In this document: positions 53,316 to 63,345 of the stretch, piece by piece
How positions within the stretch are numbered: position 1 is the first letter of the stretch
Layout of the letters: the number at the start of each line of letters is the position of its first letter
Assembly (NCBI GenBank): GCA_918026815.1
Contig: CAKJVC010000006.1
Location: 1,736,001-1,800,000 of the forward strand
Length of the DNA: 64,000 nt
Source: Chalara sp. BL73
Lineage: Eukaryota > Ascomycota > Leotiomycetes > Helotiales
Direction: 5' to 3'
Program-made: the position numbers and the translations under genes
The notes under the pieces: generated by a model
What the model saw: only the letters and a program-made list of their open reading frames with translations
The model's database searches: none
Told to the model about the DNA's origin: nothing

Positions 53316-54296
53316 ATGGCCCCGCAACTGAATGCTGCACAACATGATTTAATCAAATCTCTTTTAAAACAAGGGTTCGAGACTAAACTAATTGCTGCAG
53401 AAGCCTCCTGTACCTCACGCGCCGTCCAAAGAATTCGGAAAAGACAGCAGCAGTCTGAAATGCCTAACCCAACTACAAAACGTGTCGGCCGTCGTAGCTG
53501 CATCACATCCCTTATGAAGAAAGCCTTCTTTGATATGCTAACTGAAGAGCCCGGCCTATATCAATGCGAGATGGTTGATTTCTTCTATCGTCGATTTGGT
53601 AAAAACATATCAGAACGATCGGTCAGTCGGATTCTGCATTCAACACGCTGGACAAGAACCACGAACCGTCGCATCGCACAACAACGGGATGCCGACCTTC
53701 GAGATTATTATCTACATAGGATGTCGAAGTACAAGTCTTACCAACTTCTCTTTGTCGATGAGTCTGGCTGCGATGGAAAGAATGGGTATCGGCGGTGGGG
53801 GTGGTCTCCCAAGGGCACTTCCCCAGTCCTAGTTACGAAGTTCAGTCGCGGAAAGAGATGGCATATTCTTCCAGCATATGCACAAGATGGCATTGTATTA
53901 AGACGAGTATACCAGGGATCAACTGACAGTGATGTGTTTGAGGATTTCATTGCCCAGTTGCTGCATCACTGTGGGAGATACCCAGAGCCAAAATCCGTAA
54001 TTATAATGGATAACGCTTCTTTTCACCGTTCAGGAAAAATCATACAAATGTGCCGAGAAGCAGGAGTAGTACTAGAGTTCCTATCACCGTACTCACCTGA
54101 TTTTAACCCTATTGAGGAGCACTTTGGAGTGCTCAAGAAATTCATCAAGAAAAAGTGGCGCGAAAACGAAGATTTTATTGCAAGGGAGTTCAAAATGTTT
54201 CTAGAGTGGTGCGTCGACGTAGTGGGTAGCGATGTACACATTGCAGAGAATCACTTTCGTCACGCAGGAATATCTATTACACAGCCTCCCAAATAA
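53316..54296 (+). CDS. Tc1/mariner (IS630) transposase, intact
   Basis: 326 aa from ATG 53316 (an in-frame GTG lies 12 nt earlier). The N-terminal half is the helix-turn-helix region (TKLIAAEASCTSRAVQRIRK, then a second one around GKNISERSVSRIL). The catalytic part has FVDESGCD, IIMDNASFH and NPIEEHFG. There are 34 residues between the second Asp and the Glu, so DD34E, and all three acids are present. No stop or frameshift. The element may be active, or recently so. It contrasts with the RIP-killed relative at 42.7 kb, suggesting that it arrived or moved after RIP had acted there. Its stop lies 57 bp from the stop of the convergent gene at 54353. Confidence 0.9.
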   Translation: MAPQLNAAQHDLIKSLLKQGFETKLIAAEASCTSRAVQRIRKRQQQSEMPNPTTKRVGRRSCITSLMKKAFFDMLTEEPGLYQCEMVDFFYRRFGKNISERSVSRILHSTRWTRTTNRRIAQQRDADLRDYYLHRMSKYKSYQLLFVDESGCDGKNGYRRWGWSPKGTSPVLVTKFSRGKRWHILPAYAQDGIVLRRVYQGSTDSDVFEDFIAQLLHHCGRYPEPKSVIIMDNASFHRSGKIIQMCREAGVVLEFLSPYSPDFNPIEEHFGVLKKFIKKKWRENEDFIAREFKMFLEWCVDVVGSDVHIAENHFRHAGISITQPPK

Positions 54297-54352
54297 ATCT
54301 ATGAAATGAACACATGCACAGATACAGTAGAGTCTGAAAATATTATCGTGCT

Positions 54353-55582
54353 TCAAGTCTCCTTTTCCTCTCGCAAGAATTTTTTAATATTGCTCACAAA
54401 TTGCAATGCAATGCCTGGCGGTACCTTAAATTTTGCCATCAAGTCGGCGACGACCTTGGGGTGCTGCAGAATAGTGTTCAGTTCTAGGAATTGATCCATT
54501 GCAACCTTATTCGCAACCTGTAGCGCACTTCTCCATCTATCGCTCTTGACTTGGGTCAGGCCCCAGTTACAGTACTCCTCAAGTTTGGTCTGTCTATCTC
54601 CTTTTACGTCCCCGAAATCTTCACCCAGTCCATTCTCTGAGACGTGGACTTTACAATGACGACAGTCAGGAGAGGTATCTGCCTTTCGCTTACGGCTATT
54701 ATCCAAGATATTTTGGAGAATGTGGGGAGGGATCTCAATATCAACCTTGACGGTCTCCTTTGTCTCCCCTTCTTTCATGTTGGCTTTGATGTGACAGATA
54801 ATCTCTTCCAGCTGGACTGGTAGTATTTTACGGTGATTTCCTCGTTCGTCCGGCACGCAGTGGGGTCCTTGCTTACAGTGTTTAGACCTGCAACGATAAT
54901 GCTCGTAGAGTCGGCTCCAGAGACCAGCATCAGCAGCTCTCTGCAGCTTTTGAGCATCCGTAGCGCTTTTCTTCTTTTTCTTGCCCTTTGCCGTTGTAGA
55001 ATCTGCAGTAACTTCCTTGTATACAAATTCTATACTGAAGGTTATCTTCCTTCTCTTGCTAAATAAGTCACCAAGACTCTCCAGGTGCCCGTCAATTTCC
55101 TGCCAATTAATCTCCAGCTTCTTGTATCGTTTTGTTAGGCCGCGCTGACGGCTCCGCTCAACGGAGATCTCGACAATCGTTTCTTCGCATGTATAAACAT
55201 CTCCGGGGAATTTCCCCTCATCTGTTAAAAGGATTTCCAGTCGTTCCTGGAATTTGACCGTCCAAAAGTCGCTCGGGGCTAGGACAAGGTCGGGATCTGT
55301 GTCTGAACAAACATGCTTAGCTCTGATATTTTCACGCTGGGAGATCTTCCATCGGAAGTCATAGTGGATACATACAGGGTTATTCTTATCGTATTGCTTC
55401 TCCTCTTCCCAACTACTTAGTCGAAGAAGTGGTAATGCATGTTCACCACCTGTCTGGTCGACTCGTTCGCTGGCTTGGCTGGCTGGTTTGGTAGCTGTGG
55501 CGGCTCTGGGGCTGTCAAAGTCCGTAAAATCGAGATTTGAAGCCCAATTACCGTTTAGCCAGTCAAAATCAGTGTTCTCCAT
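54353..55582 (-). CDS. Unidentified 409-aa protein with Cys/His cluster
   Basis: A single exon from ATG at 55582 (MENTDFDWLNGNW). Segments of note are an acidic and Trp-rich start, a YDFRWKIS region, PDLVLAPSDFW, a basic stretch (KGKKKKKSATDAQKLQRAAD), then CRSKHCKQGPHC with a following His (a likely metal-binding cluster), and a second CRHCKVH group. The helical C-terminus ends NIKKFLREEKE. I have the impression of a multicopy ascomycete family but cannot name it. It has no frame break and ordinary base composition. Convergent with the Tc1 transposase, it may be a host gene beside it or cargo. Metal binding and nucleic-acid contact are inferences only. Confidence 0.6.
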   Translation of the reverse strand: MENTDFDWLNGNWASNLDFTDFDSPRAATATKPASQASERVDQTGGEHALPLLRLSSWEEEKQYDKNNPVCIHYDFRWKISQRENIRAKHVCSDTDPDLVLAPSDFWTVKFQERLEILLTDEGKFPGDVYTCEETIVEISVERSRQRGLTKRYKKLEINWQEIDGHLESLGDLFSKRRKITFSIEFVYKEVTADSTTAKGKKKKKSATDAQKLQRAADAGLWSRLYEHYRCRSKHCKQGPHCVPDERGNHRKILPVQLEEIICHIKANMKEGETKETVKVDIEIPPHILQNILDNSRKRKADTSPDCRHCKVHVSENGLGEDFGDVKGDRQTKLEEYCNWGLTQVKSDRWRSALQVANKVAMDQFLELNTILQHPKVVADLMAKFKVPPGIALQFVSNIKKFLREEKET

Positions 55583-56056
55583 GTTAGCATGCCTTCCGAG
55601 TCGACAATCGTGGAGGCAAAAGGGAAAGATCGTTGCCACTGTTCACAGAGAGAGGACAAGTGGCCACTTCCTCCAAAGTTTCTACAGGCTTCTACGGGCT
55701 TCCATGAGAGGCACCTCTGTTTGCTACTTACCAAAACCAAAAAAATCCTCCAAACATCTTTTATCTCGGAATGCCAAGATGTGCTGTATAGCGCAATTAG
55801 TGTGCTATTCAAGATGTCCAGTTACTGGGCTTCACAGGCGCAATGTCATTCGTCGATACTTATGCGCTGGCGATCATCTCTCAGCCGGAGCCTCAGCCTC
55901 AAACCTTTTATCAACCTCTTTATTTCAGACCTATCTCCACCATTTTAGCCTTTGTGGCTAGATTATGTGGATCGCAAAGTAAGTATTTCCGCCTGTTGCC
56001 CTTGCTACATCGAATGGCAGACGTGCTGACCTTGCAATGCTCATGCTCAGGCTCAA
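55583..56056. other. Spacer upstream of the HET relic
   Basis: Overlapping short frames without motifs. It presumably holds the old promoters of both neighbours. Confidence 0.3.
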
Positions 56057-56820
56057 ATGCGTCTTCTCAAGCTAGAAGCAAATGGCGAATTTAGCCTCAC
56101 GAACGACATCACCAACCCTACAACACCCTATGCGATTCTCTCACACACCTGGGGAGAAGATAATTAAGAGGTCACCTTCGAGGATCTGAAGGATAGCTTT
56201 AGGAAGACGAAAGACGGATATAAAAAGCTTCGGCTTTGTGGACAACAGGCCGCTTGCGATGGCCTCCAGTACTTCTGGGTAGACACTTGTTGCATCGACA
56301 AATCGAACAGCAATGAGATATCAGAGGCCATTAACTCTATGTTTCGCTGGTATCGTAATGCGGCAAAGTGCTACGTATATCTGACAGATGTTGTGACGAA
56401 TGATCGAATCGATCTATTGTTGCAGCTGTGGGAAGCAGCATTTAGGAACAGTCGATGGTTTACCCGTGGGTGGACACTTCAAGAGCTTATCGCACCGACA
56501 TTAGTCGAGTTCTTTTGCTCAAATGGCCAGCGACTTGGTGACAAGAAATCATTAGAGCAACAGCTTCATGAGATAACCGGAATCGCTGTTCCTGCAATTC
56601 AAGGAGCTGCTCTGTCTGACTTTGACGTCAATGAACGGATGTCATGGGCCCGAGATCGTGAGACGAAGCGTCAGAAGACAGGGCATATTCTCTGCTCGGC
56701 ATTTTCGGCATCCACATGCCTTTAATCTACGGCGAGGGAATGATCAATGCGCTCAGTCGGCTTCAATTGGAACTTGACCGACGAGCCAATGAACAATTAC
56801 CAGATCTTTCGAGAAATCCC
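56057..56820 (+). pseudogene. HET-domain gene, broken by stop and frameshift
   Basis: From ATG 56057 the frame gives the classic start MRLLKLEANGEFSL, then PYAILSHTWGEDN followed by TAA at 56165, where Gln (CAA) would be expected. It goes on EVTFEDLKD, YFWVDTCCIDKSNSNEISEAINSMF, CYVYLTDV, SRWFTRGWTLQELIAP and, after a 1-nt frame change near 56680, EDRAYSLLGIFGIHMPLIYGEG. This is the HET domain subtype usual in NLR-like and HET-only incompatibility proteins. The two lesions make it non-functional here. Confidence 0.8.
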
Positions 56821-57633
56821 ATTCTAAACCCGCATCCAGTGAGAAGGAACTATCGAAAGGTAATTGTGTTGATCATATACTGGGAGGTTGATCAGCTGAA
56901 GACAGCTGTAAGTTTGTATGCTTTACATCGTCTCTGCCACGCGCTCAAATTATCTAGATTCAGAGAATATCCAATGTCTTCCGGGAACTGTATCACTATG
57001 AAGTACGCGAAATCATGCTTACACTCGAGGAGCAACACAGAGGGGATTACAACTGGCCTTGGCCGGACGGCTCTGATATTGATGAGAAGGATCTTCAGAT
57101 TCTGTATTACATCGGTAGCACTAGAAAAGTAGACAACGCGCGTGGTTTCATGGACATACAAGTCCATTCCAGCAAAGCCCGTGAGTATCTGTGCCGCAAG
57201 TAAAATTGTCAAGCTAACTCCAATCCGTCAATATGATGACCAGATATCTGGCCACAAGAATTGGCTACAATCTGTAATAGGCATTCCCAACCTCATATCA
57301 GATGTTTTACTTATTCTCGATTGCTACGTGGAAGCATTTTCAAGAGGTGATATGGAGGAACCAATAAGTCATATGTTTGATAATAAATACAGTTGGGCTC
57401 GGTATAGAATCATTGCCGCAGGATATACCCAGAACTCAGTTAGTCCGGGGAGGTTCTCGGACTATTTTATGTCGACATTGGAAGATTTAGCACTTTTAGG
57501 ACAGCTCGTGAACTGCGCTTTTGTAATAAGGAAATTGAGGGAGGGACGAGGCGCGTTTGGAGACGTTATGGGGGCGGTCGTAACAGGGAACGATGGCAGT
57601 GGTTCTATCATTCTAGCTCCTATCCAAGCCTAG
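56821..57633 (+). other. Unidentified exons after the HET relic
   Basis: A frame with LTLEEQHRGDYNWPWPDGSDIDEKDLQILYYIGSTRKVD runs to a GTGAGT donor near 57180. A CAG acceptor near 57245 can join it to SGHKNWLQSVIGIPNLISDVLLILDCYVEAF and on to a stop at 57633. It could be the C-terminal part of the HET protein or a separate gene. I know no family for it. Confidence 0.35.
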
Positions 57634-58391
57634 AACTCAGATCCAATAGTTTACGTTTAACTTTAGCAATGTCACCATGAGCTCGGCCCTCCTTGAAATC
57701 GAATGCTATAGTATGATTGTTTCAGCCAATTTTGGCGAACCTGATACAGTCGCTTACAAGATCGGCTTCCTCTCTGCACTCTCTTGAAGATTCGGAGCCC
57801 CACCTAAAAGGCAGGCCTAAGCGAGGTATCATGTGACAATAAAGGCTGTTGCAAACTTACTGCATCACAATGACAACAGAATGAACTTGATTGAACATTC
57901 TAGAATATTATAAGCATAGTATATGGAACCCACATTCCCCAAGCCCTTTTTTATCATTATAATAATAAATAAGTGAAGACTGTTTCAAAGATTTATAAGA
58001 AAACTCTATAGAGTCTACTACAGTAGGGAAACACACTTCTTCAAATTTCTTCGTATTCACTCTATAACACCTTGCATGTTACTCCACCGAGTACATCACC
58101 CTTGTCTAGCGCATCTTCCTTTAGGTAGAAGTTCCCACTGGCTCTTGCGCTCACCAGAGCTGGTGCATAACCCCTATCAAGATTGGCGCCCAGCATATCT
58201 TTTATTTTGATATTCATGACTTGAATTAATGCAAGCGCAAATACTAGGAGTTTATCATCAGTTCTTGTTTATCTATTTCATCTCATGCGTTGCGTTCCTT
58301 GACCCCAATCAAACTTAGCATGTCATCCTTGAGGTTTTGTTTTTGGAACATTTGCATTCGAGTCCTCGAAATGTGATTAACTGTTGTCGTC
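57634..58391. other. Intergenic
   Basis: AT-rich 3' flanks of the two neighbours. No gene or repeat seen. Confidence 0.35.
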
Positions 58392-61300
58392 CTACTTTGA
58401 CAGACCTCTTTGCTTGGTAACGCCACCCATCATAGTATTGATATACGTAAGAATCGTTACCGGTGCGAGGGCAAGAGTAACTCCGGCAGAGATGGGCCAG
58501 TGAAATACCACACAGAAGGTCGTCGCGACACAGAACCCCAGAAGAATTACAGGAATAGTCATCACCAAGAAAGCTTTGGAGTCCCACTCATAATTGACCT
58601 GAAATCCCCACCCTGGAATCTGGATATCTCGCTCATTGGTCAGCTTTGACCTAAGCTTTTTGGGGAGTCCACTCCAGATGGGCGAGTTAGGCTTTGCGTG
58701 ATTAGGAGTTTTTAGGAGGTGAAGCAAGTATTTTCCAGAAATCAATCCTTTGAATGCAAGGAGATCAGTAGCTTGGGGTTCCGAGTATTCCCAGCTGTCC
58801 GTAGATAAGAATGAAATGTCGTCCCCATCGGGAAGTTTGTCTTTCTCTACTGGATCGACTAGCTTGGGTGCTGGGTTCAGCTTGAACTGCTGTCCATCAG
58901 TTTTCCGTTGGGCTATATATATATATGGATGAGCAACTTACCTCCCAGAATTCAAGTCCTGAGATAGCAATTGGGTTGAACAATCGCAATACCCAGGCCA
59001 AAGTCGTTCCCATGGCCGCAAGAGAAAAGCTCCAATGCCAAGGCCATTTCATAGAGTGGCTTGGGAAGAGAGATCGGAAATTCCACGTCGATGATAGGAT
59101 GTGATTCGTACGAAGAAGCTTTTGCCGTAGCGTAATAAAAAGCATCTCATCCATCTTCTCGTTGGTGGGTACAACCTGGCTTGGAGGTACCCCGATACTG
59201 CTTTGGGTATTCGATCCAGATGTTCTAGATCGAGGTATTTTTGCATGGCGCAAACGCCATTCCTCCTCTTCTTTCTTGTATACACATACGTAAATTTTAT
59301 CAGCGTTGTCATCTGTATGGGCTGGAATATCTGTTGTTGACGCCTCGACGGCGGGTTTTCCCACAGTGGCGTCCTCGGGGTTTGGTGTCAAGGAATCAAT
59401 CCTTTGAATCCCTAGATCAAGTCCGCCCTCCAAGTCTGGAGTCTCGGAGGATCCAGCTTCCATATCCCATGAGAAGCGGCCTAGGAAGTTCGGAGCCAAA
59501 ACCCAGATCAAATCTTCAAGCCAGCCAGACTGGATTCGAGTCCTAATAGCTAGACCGTCACGGCTCTCGCTCCAGTCTAGCTTCAAGAACACTTTTTCTG
59601 CAACTTGTCTACTGGGAGCTGGAACAACGGATTCGAATACTCGATTGCATCGCTTTGTTTGTCAGTCCTTTATTCATCGTAAGTGGAGCTATCGCAGCGG
59701 ACACTTACACAATGCCAAGACATTGCAAACTTCCCATTGTGGAGATCTACGATCGCATCTTGGGTACCAGGCTGTACTCCTCTTTTTGATGAATGAGTTT
59801 CTTTCGAACTTTGCATCTTTGTGATGGCATTCCACTCCTTAATAGGCTCTCCGGCAACAAAGCGGGCAAAATGCAACCGAAAAAGTGCTAGCGGCTCGCC
59901 ATCCACTAGAAAGTTCTTGATATCTTCCAACACGGGCGGTAACCCACCCGAATCACTACGGCTGCTGAAGTTACTTTCCTCGTCGCTGTTATAGTTCGCA
60001 ATCGGTACGTTGGGTGTCAATTGGTGATCGGTTGACAGGAAGAGACCGAGTCGAAATTTTCTTTCTTCCTTCAGATTTCTGGCCTTTTCAGCCTCATCGA
60101 GAGTTTGAACCTCGATGTAAGATGGATCTAGACGAGAGCAGAGCAAACTAGCTACTTGTCTCCGACGATGTCTGAGAAATGCCAGACCCTGCTTCTGGTC
60201 GGCCGTGGGGTGGCACTGGTCAAGGAGGTGGCAGTATCCACGAATAAATCTTGCTATGTTTCTCTGCACACGCGGCTTGTCGAACTTGACAAGGGCTTCT
60301 TTGAAGAGCCTATGAAGATCCTTGTCTTCCTCCAAGATTTCAAGAATTAGGCCCTGAGCAGTCTCTCTGATGTCGTCGCCGAAATATGATCCGCCTGAAG
60401 AAGACTGGTATCCTACCGATTCATCTGCCGACATGTCAGAAATGTCATCTGCGTGCTCTAGTTCATCCACTTCTTGTGGTGAACCGATCATTTCCTCGAC
60501 AGGCGTGAACAATCTACCTGCTCCAAGACGCTCAAGGGGTTGGATTGGGCCAGAAGCATATCCGGAATCCACTGCAGTCTGAAGAGATCCGTAATGAGTG
60601 AGAACGTTCCCGTCCGTCGAGAAATTGGCATTGGCATTGTCATCGAGCCCGACATCGTGAAACATGAAATTATTTATACTGGTTCTCAAGATCGTTTCCA
60701 CATCAAATCCGTGACTGCGAGCTACAGCCTTTATCTCCTCATCTTTCTGCGCTTTGGTGAGACCTAGGGCAACTGCATCTAAGAAGTCTTGTCCTTCCAT
60801 CTCTTCATCTCCAAAAAACACAATGAGCCTTTGTGCAATCTCGAGCTTGGGCATTGGGGTTTGGAGCAATTGGAAAAAAAGTAGCCATTTCATCTGTCCA
60901 ATCCGGTCTTGAGAAATATCGTCCAGAAATCGGAGGTCCAGAATTTGTCGTAAAAATTGGAAGGTCTCTCGAGTTGTGGATGTCCCGCTTCCGAGCCAGG
61001 CCCATACACGCTCGCTGTTAGAATATATCGTATCTATGAGAGACATTTGAGCTTCCCACTCGGAATTGTCTTCGTTATTCACACAGAGCGCATCAACCCA
61101 TACCGTCACATCCTCAAGGGGGCGACGCAGCCTCATCAGAGCAAACTCAATGGACTTCGTAACGTAGAGTGTACCATAGCGATTGAATGGCGTAAGTGTT
61201 TGCTTGGAGCCTCTAGCACCCGTGTCATAATAAACGTGAATTTTGGCAATCGGCCCTTCATCCAATTTGTCTCGCGATTCATACTATGGCGCATTAGACT

Positions 61301-62697
61301 CGGTCAAGCCATACGGTGCGGAGGCAACGAAAGGACAGGGAGTGACGTGATCAATAGCTTACATGGGAAAGCATGCTGTACGATGGAAGAGTTCTGCTCT
61401 TTCTTTCGCTCTCGGGGTCAATCGGACTCGAAAAAAGCATGCACTGGAGCTTGTCGGGTATCTGACCCGCTTGTACTCGAAGCAGGCGGGTTTGGCGGTT
61501 GTGATCAATAGGATGGTATTTGTAAGTCGCCTTTGGAAGAACTTCAAGACTTGAAATGGCATTTCGAAGTCTCTCTCTTACGGGAGAGAACCCCGGTTGG
61601 TACTTTAGGCGTCGAGGAGCATTGATGTTAGTCGTCGTCGCTCTTTTGTTGAAATTTAGGAAAGCTGTTTCCTGTAAGACGGAATCAGGGTTTGATGGCT
61701 CGATGTTCGACAAGTCTTCGATCGCCACGTCGATATTCTCAGTATGATTGACAGTGAAAGCTGCCATTACACGACTGCTTGCCAACAATTGTAAGTCCTC
61801 CAACAGCCCCTTCATGCAGGACTCCACACGAGCACCCTTGCCTAATGTCTTCGCTGCCTTCATATATCGACCCAGACTCGAGTCGTCGCCTGTGAGAACA
61901 ACCTTTTGGAAGAGCATATGCAATTTCTCAGCCTGCTCTTTGCAGGCGGCCACCACAGGGATAATGGTTTTGCACAGCTCTTCGTCCACTTGTCCGCTGA
62001 TTATTTGTTGCTTTAGAGCTTCAAGAACCGTCCGCACGAGTCCGAGTCGGCCTGCCACCTCACGGAAGGCCACTGGGAGGCCCTTCGAATCCGTAGCCTC
62101 ATCGTAAACCTTCTTTGTTCCATCCAATATGGCGATAATGGATGATATGAGACCGAGAACCGAAATGAGTCCGTCTCCAGAGATGGGTGCGTATGCGGGC
62201 ATCTGTTCGAAGCCCTTAGGCAACGAAGGTTCCATCTGAGTCACCTCCTCAACAGCCTTTGCCAGCTGATCTCTCGTTCTTTGGGTTGTCACTTCTGGAG
62301 ACCTCGTTGCCAAGAGCTGCAAGTTGTCTAGAATCCCCCTAACCAAATCCTCTACACGACCACCTTTTCCAATACTTCGTGCAGCTTTCACATATCGATC
62401 CCACCTCGATTCACCCTCTTCTGGCATGACCTTCATAAACAACTCCTGAAGTTGGATAACCTGAGCTTTGCAATCCTCTAAAGTAGGTGTAAATGCAGTC
62501 TTTGTCGCCTCGTCCATATTCTTAACGTATATTTCCGCATCTTCGAGGAGCTTTGAGATAAGAGGGAGCTTGGTGGCCGATCTCTTGAAATTTGTTGGAA
62601 GACCCGCTTCGTCTTTGACAGCCTCGTAAACTTGGATGGTAGTATCGATAGCAGAGATCATGCCAAGGGCAGGACCTGCCGCCTCGATACCTGACAT
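58392..62697 (-). CDS. SesA-SesA-HET fusion protein with C-terminal TM
   Basis: Four exons read leftwards, 62697-61363, 61283-59709, 59652-58942 and 58889-58392, give 1372 aa without a break; all junctions are phase 0. Residues 1-165 and about 170-350 are two copies of a SesA-type N-terminal domain. They share EAAGPALGMISAIDTT / GLISVLGLISSIIAIL and KAARSIGKGGRVEDLVRGIL / KAAKTLGKGARVESCMKGLL. A HET domain follows (SMLSH, joined across an intron; LMRLRRPLEDVTVWVDALCVNN; IYSNSERVWAWLG). A long acidic region of about 500 residues and a Trp-rich segment come next. A hydrophobic stretch near the C-terminus (TIPVILLGFCVATTFCVVF) is a likely membrane segment. SesA domains are usual at the head of fungal NLRs, and HET is a cell-death domain. 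A role in incompatibility or defence is inferred. Confidence 0.8.
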
Positions 62698-63204
62698 GCT
62701 TATCGTATAAAGCTAGTAGTGATTAGGAACATGTAGTACGAACCTGAAAGGTCCTTACTAGGCTGCTGCGAACGAGAAGAGCAGACGCTGGATTGTGGCA
62801 GGAGTCTAATCTCTGGGCTGCAAAAGCCCTGAAGTACAGAGTACACTACATATATAAACGGTCGCGACAATGATGATTCTAGATGTAGATTGCAGTGTAA
62901 CGCGGTGGAGTCGACGGAGAGGATGAAGAGCTAAATAGGAGAAGGAGAAGCTGATCTGCGGCCCGCTCCTATCGTTAGCGTGGCGGGGAAGCACAGCCTA
63001 TTTTTAGGGCGAAGTAGGGGTGAGAATCACCTGATAACTTACGCCTATGCCCTTTTAAAACAACGAGATTCGTTCTAGTCATGTTGTATCAATAAACAAG
63101 CGCAGATCTTACTCATAAGAGTCGTGATATTGTATTATGATGTTCTTATGGTCACGTGTTATCGGTGGGTCAAGAATCTTTAGTGGGTGTGGAGGGGAAG
63201 CCGA
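62698..63204. promoter_or_regulatory. Upstream region of the SesA-HET gene
   Basis: It contains a TATATAAAC-type box (about 62850) on the plus strand and a GTCACGTG site at 63151. No coding content. Only the position supports a promoter role. Confidence 0.3.
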
Positions 63205-63345
63205 TTTTGAAAGCGACTGTAGTTCGTGCAAGCAGTACCTTGGGGTACAACCATGCACGGGTGCCCAGCCACAGTGTCAGGAAGTGGAGCCCGCTTAAAA
63301 AAGTTATCTATAAATTTAGCGACACGAATTTCGCCATTTACTGTA
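63205..63345 (-). mobile_element. Truncated Tc1/IS630 element end
   Basis: The reverse complement of this stretch matches 53079-53200: CAGTAAATGGCGAAATTCGT, GTCGCTAAATTTA, CTTTTTTAAGCGGGC, then the GGTTGTACC block. It ends at TA on the right. The transposase that should lie to the left is absent, so it is a fragment or the seed of a short non-autonomous element. Confidence 0.6.
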
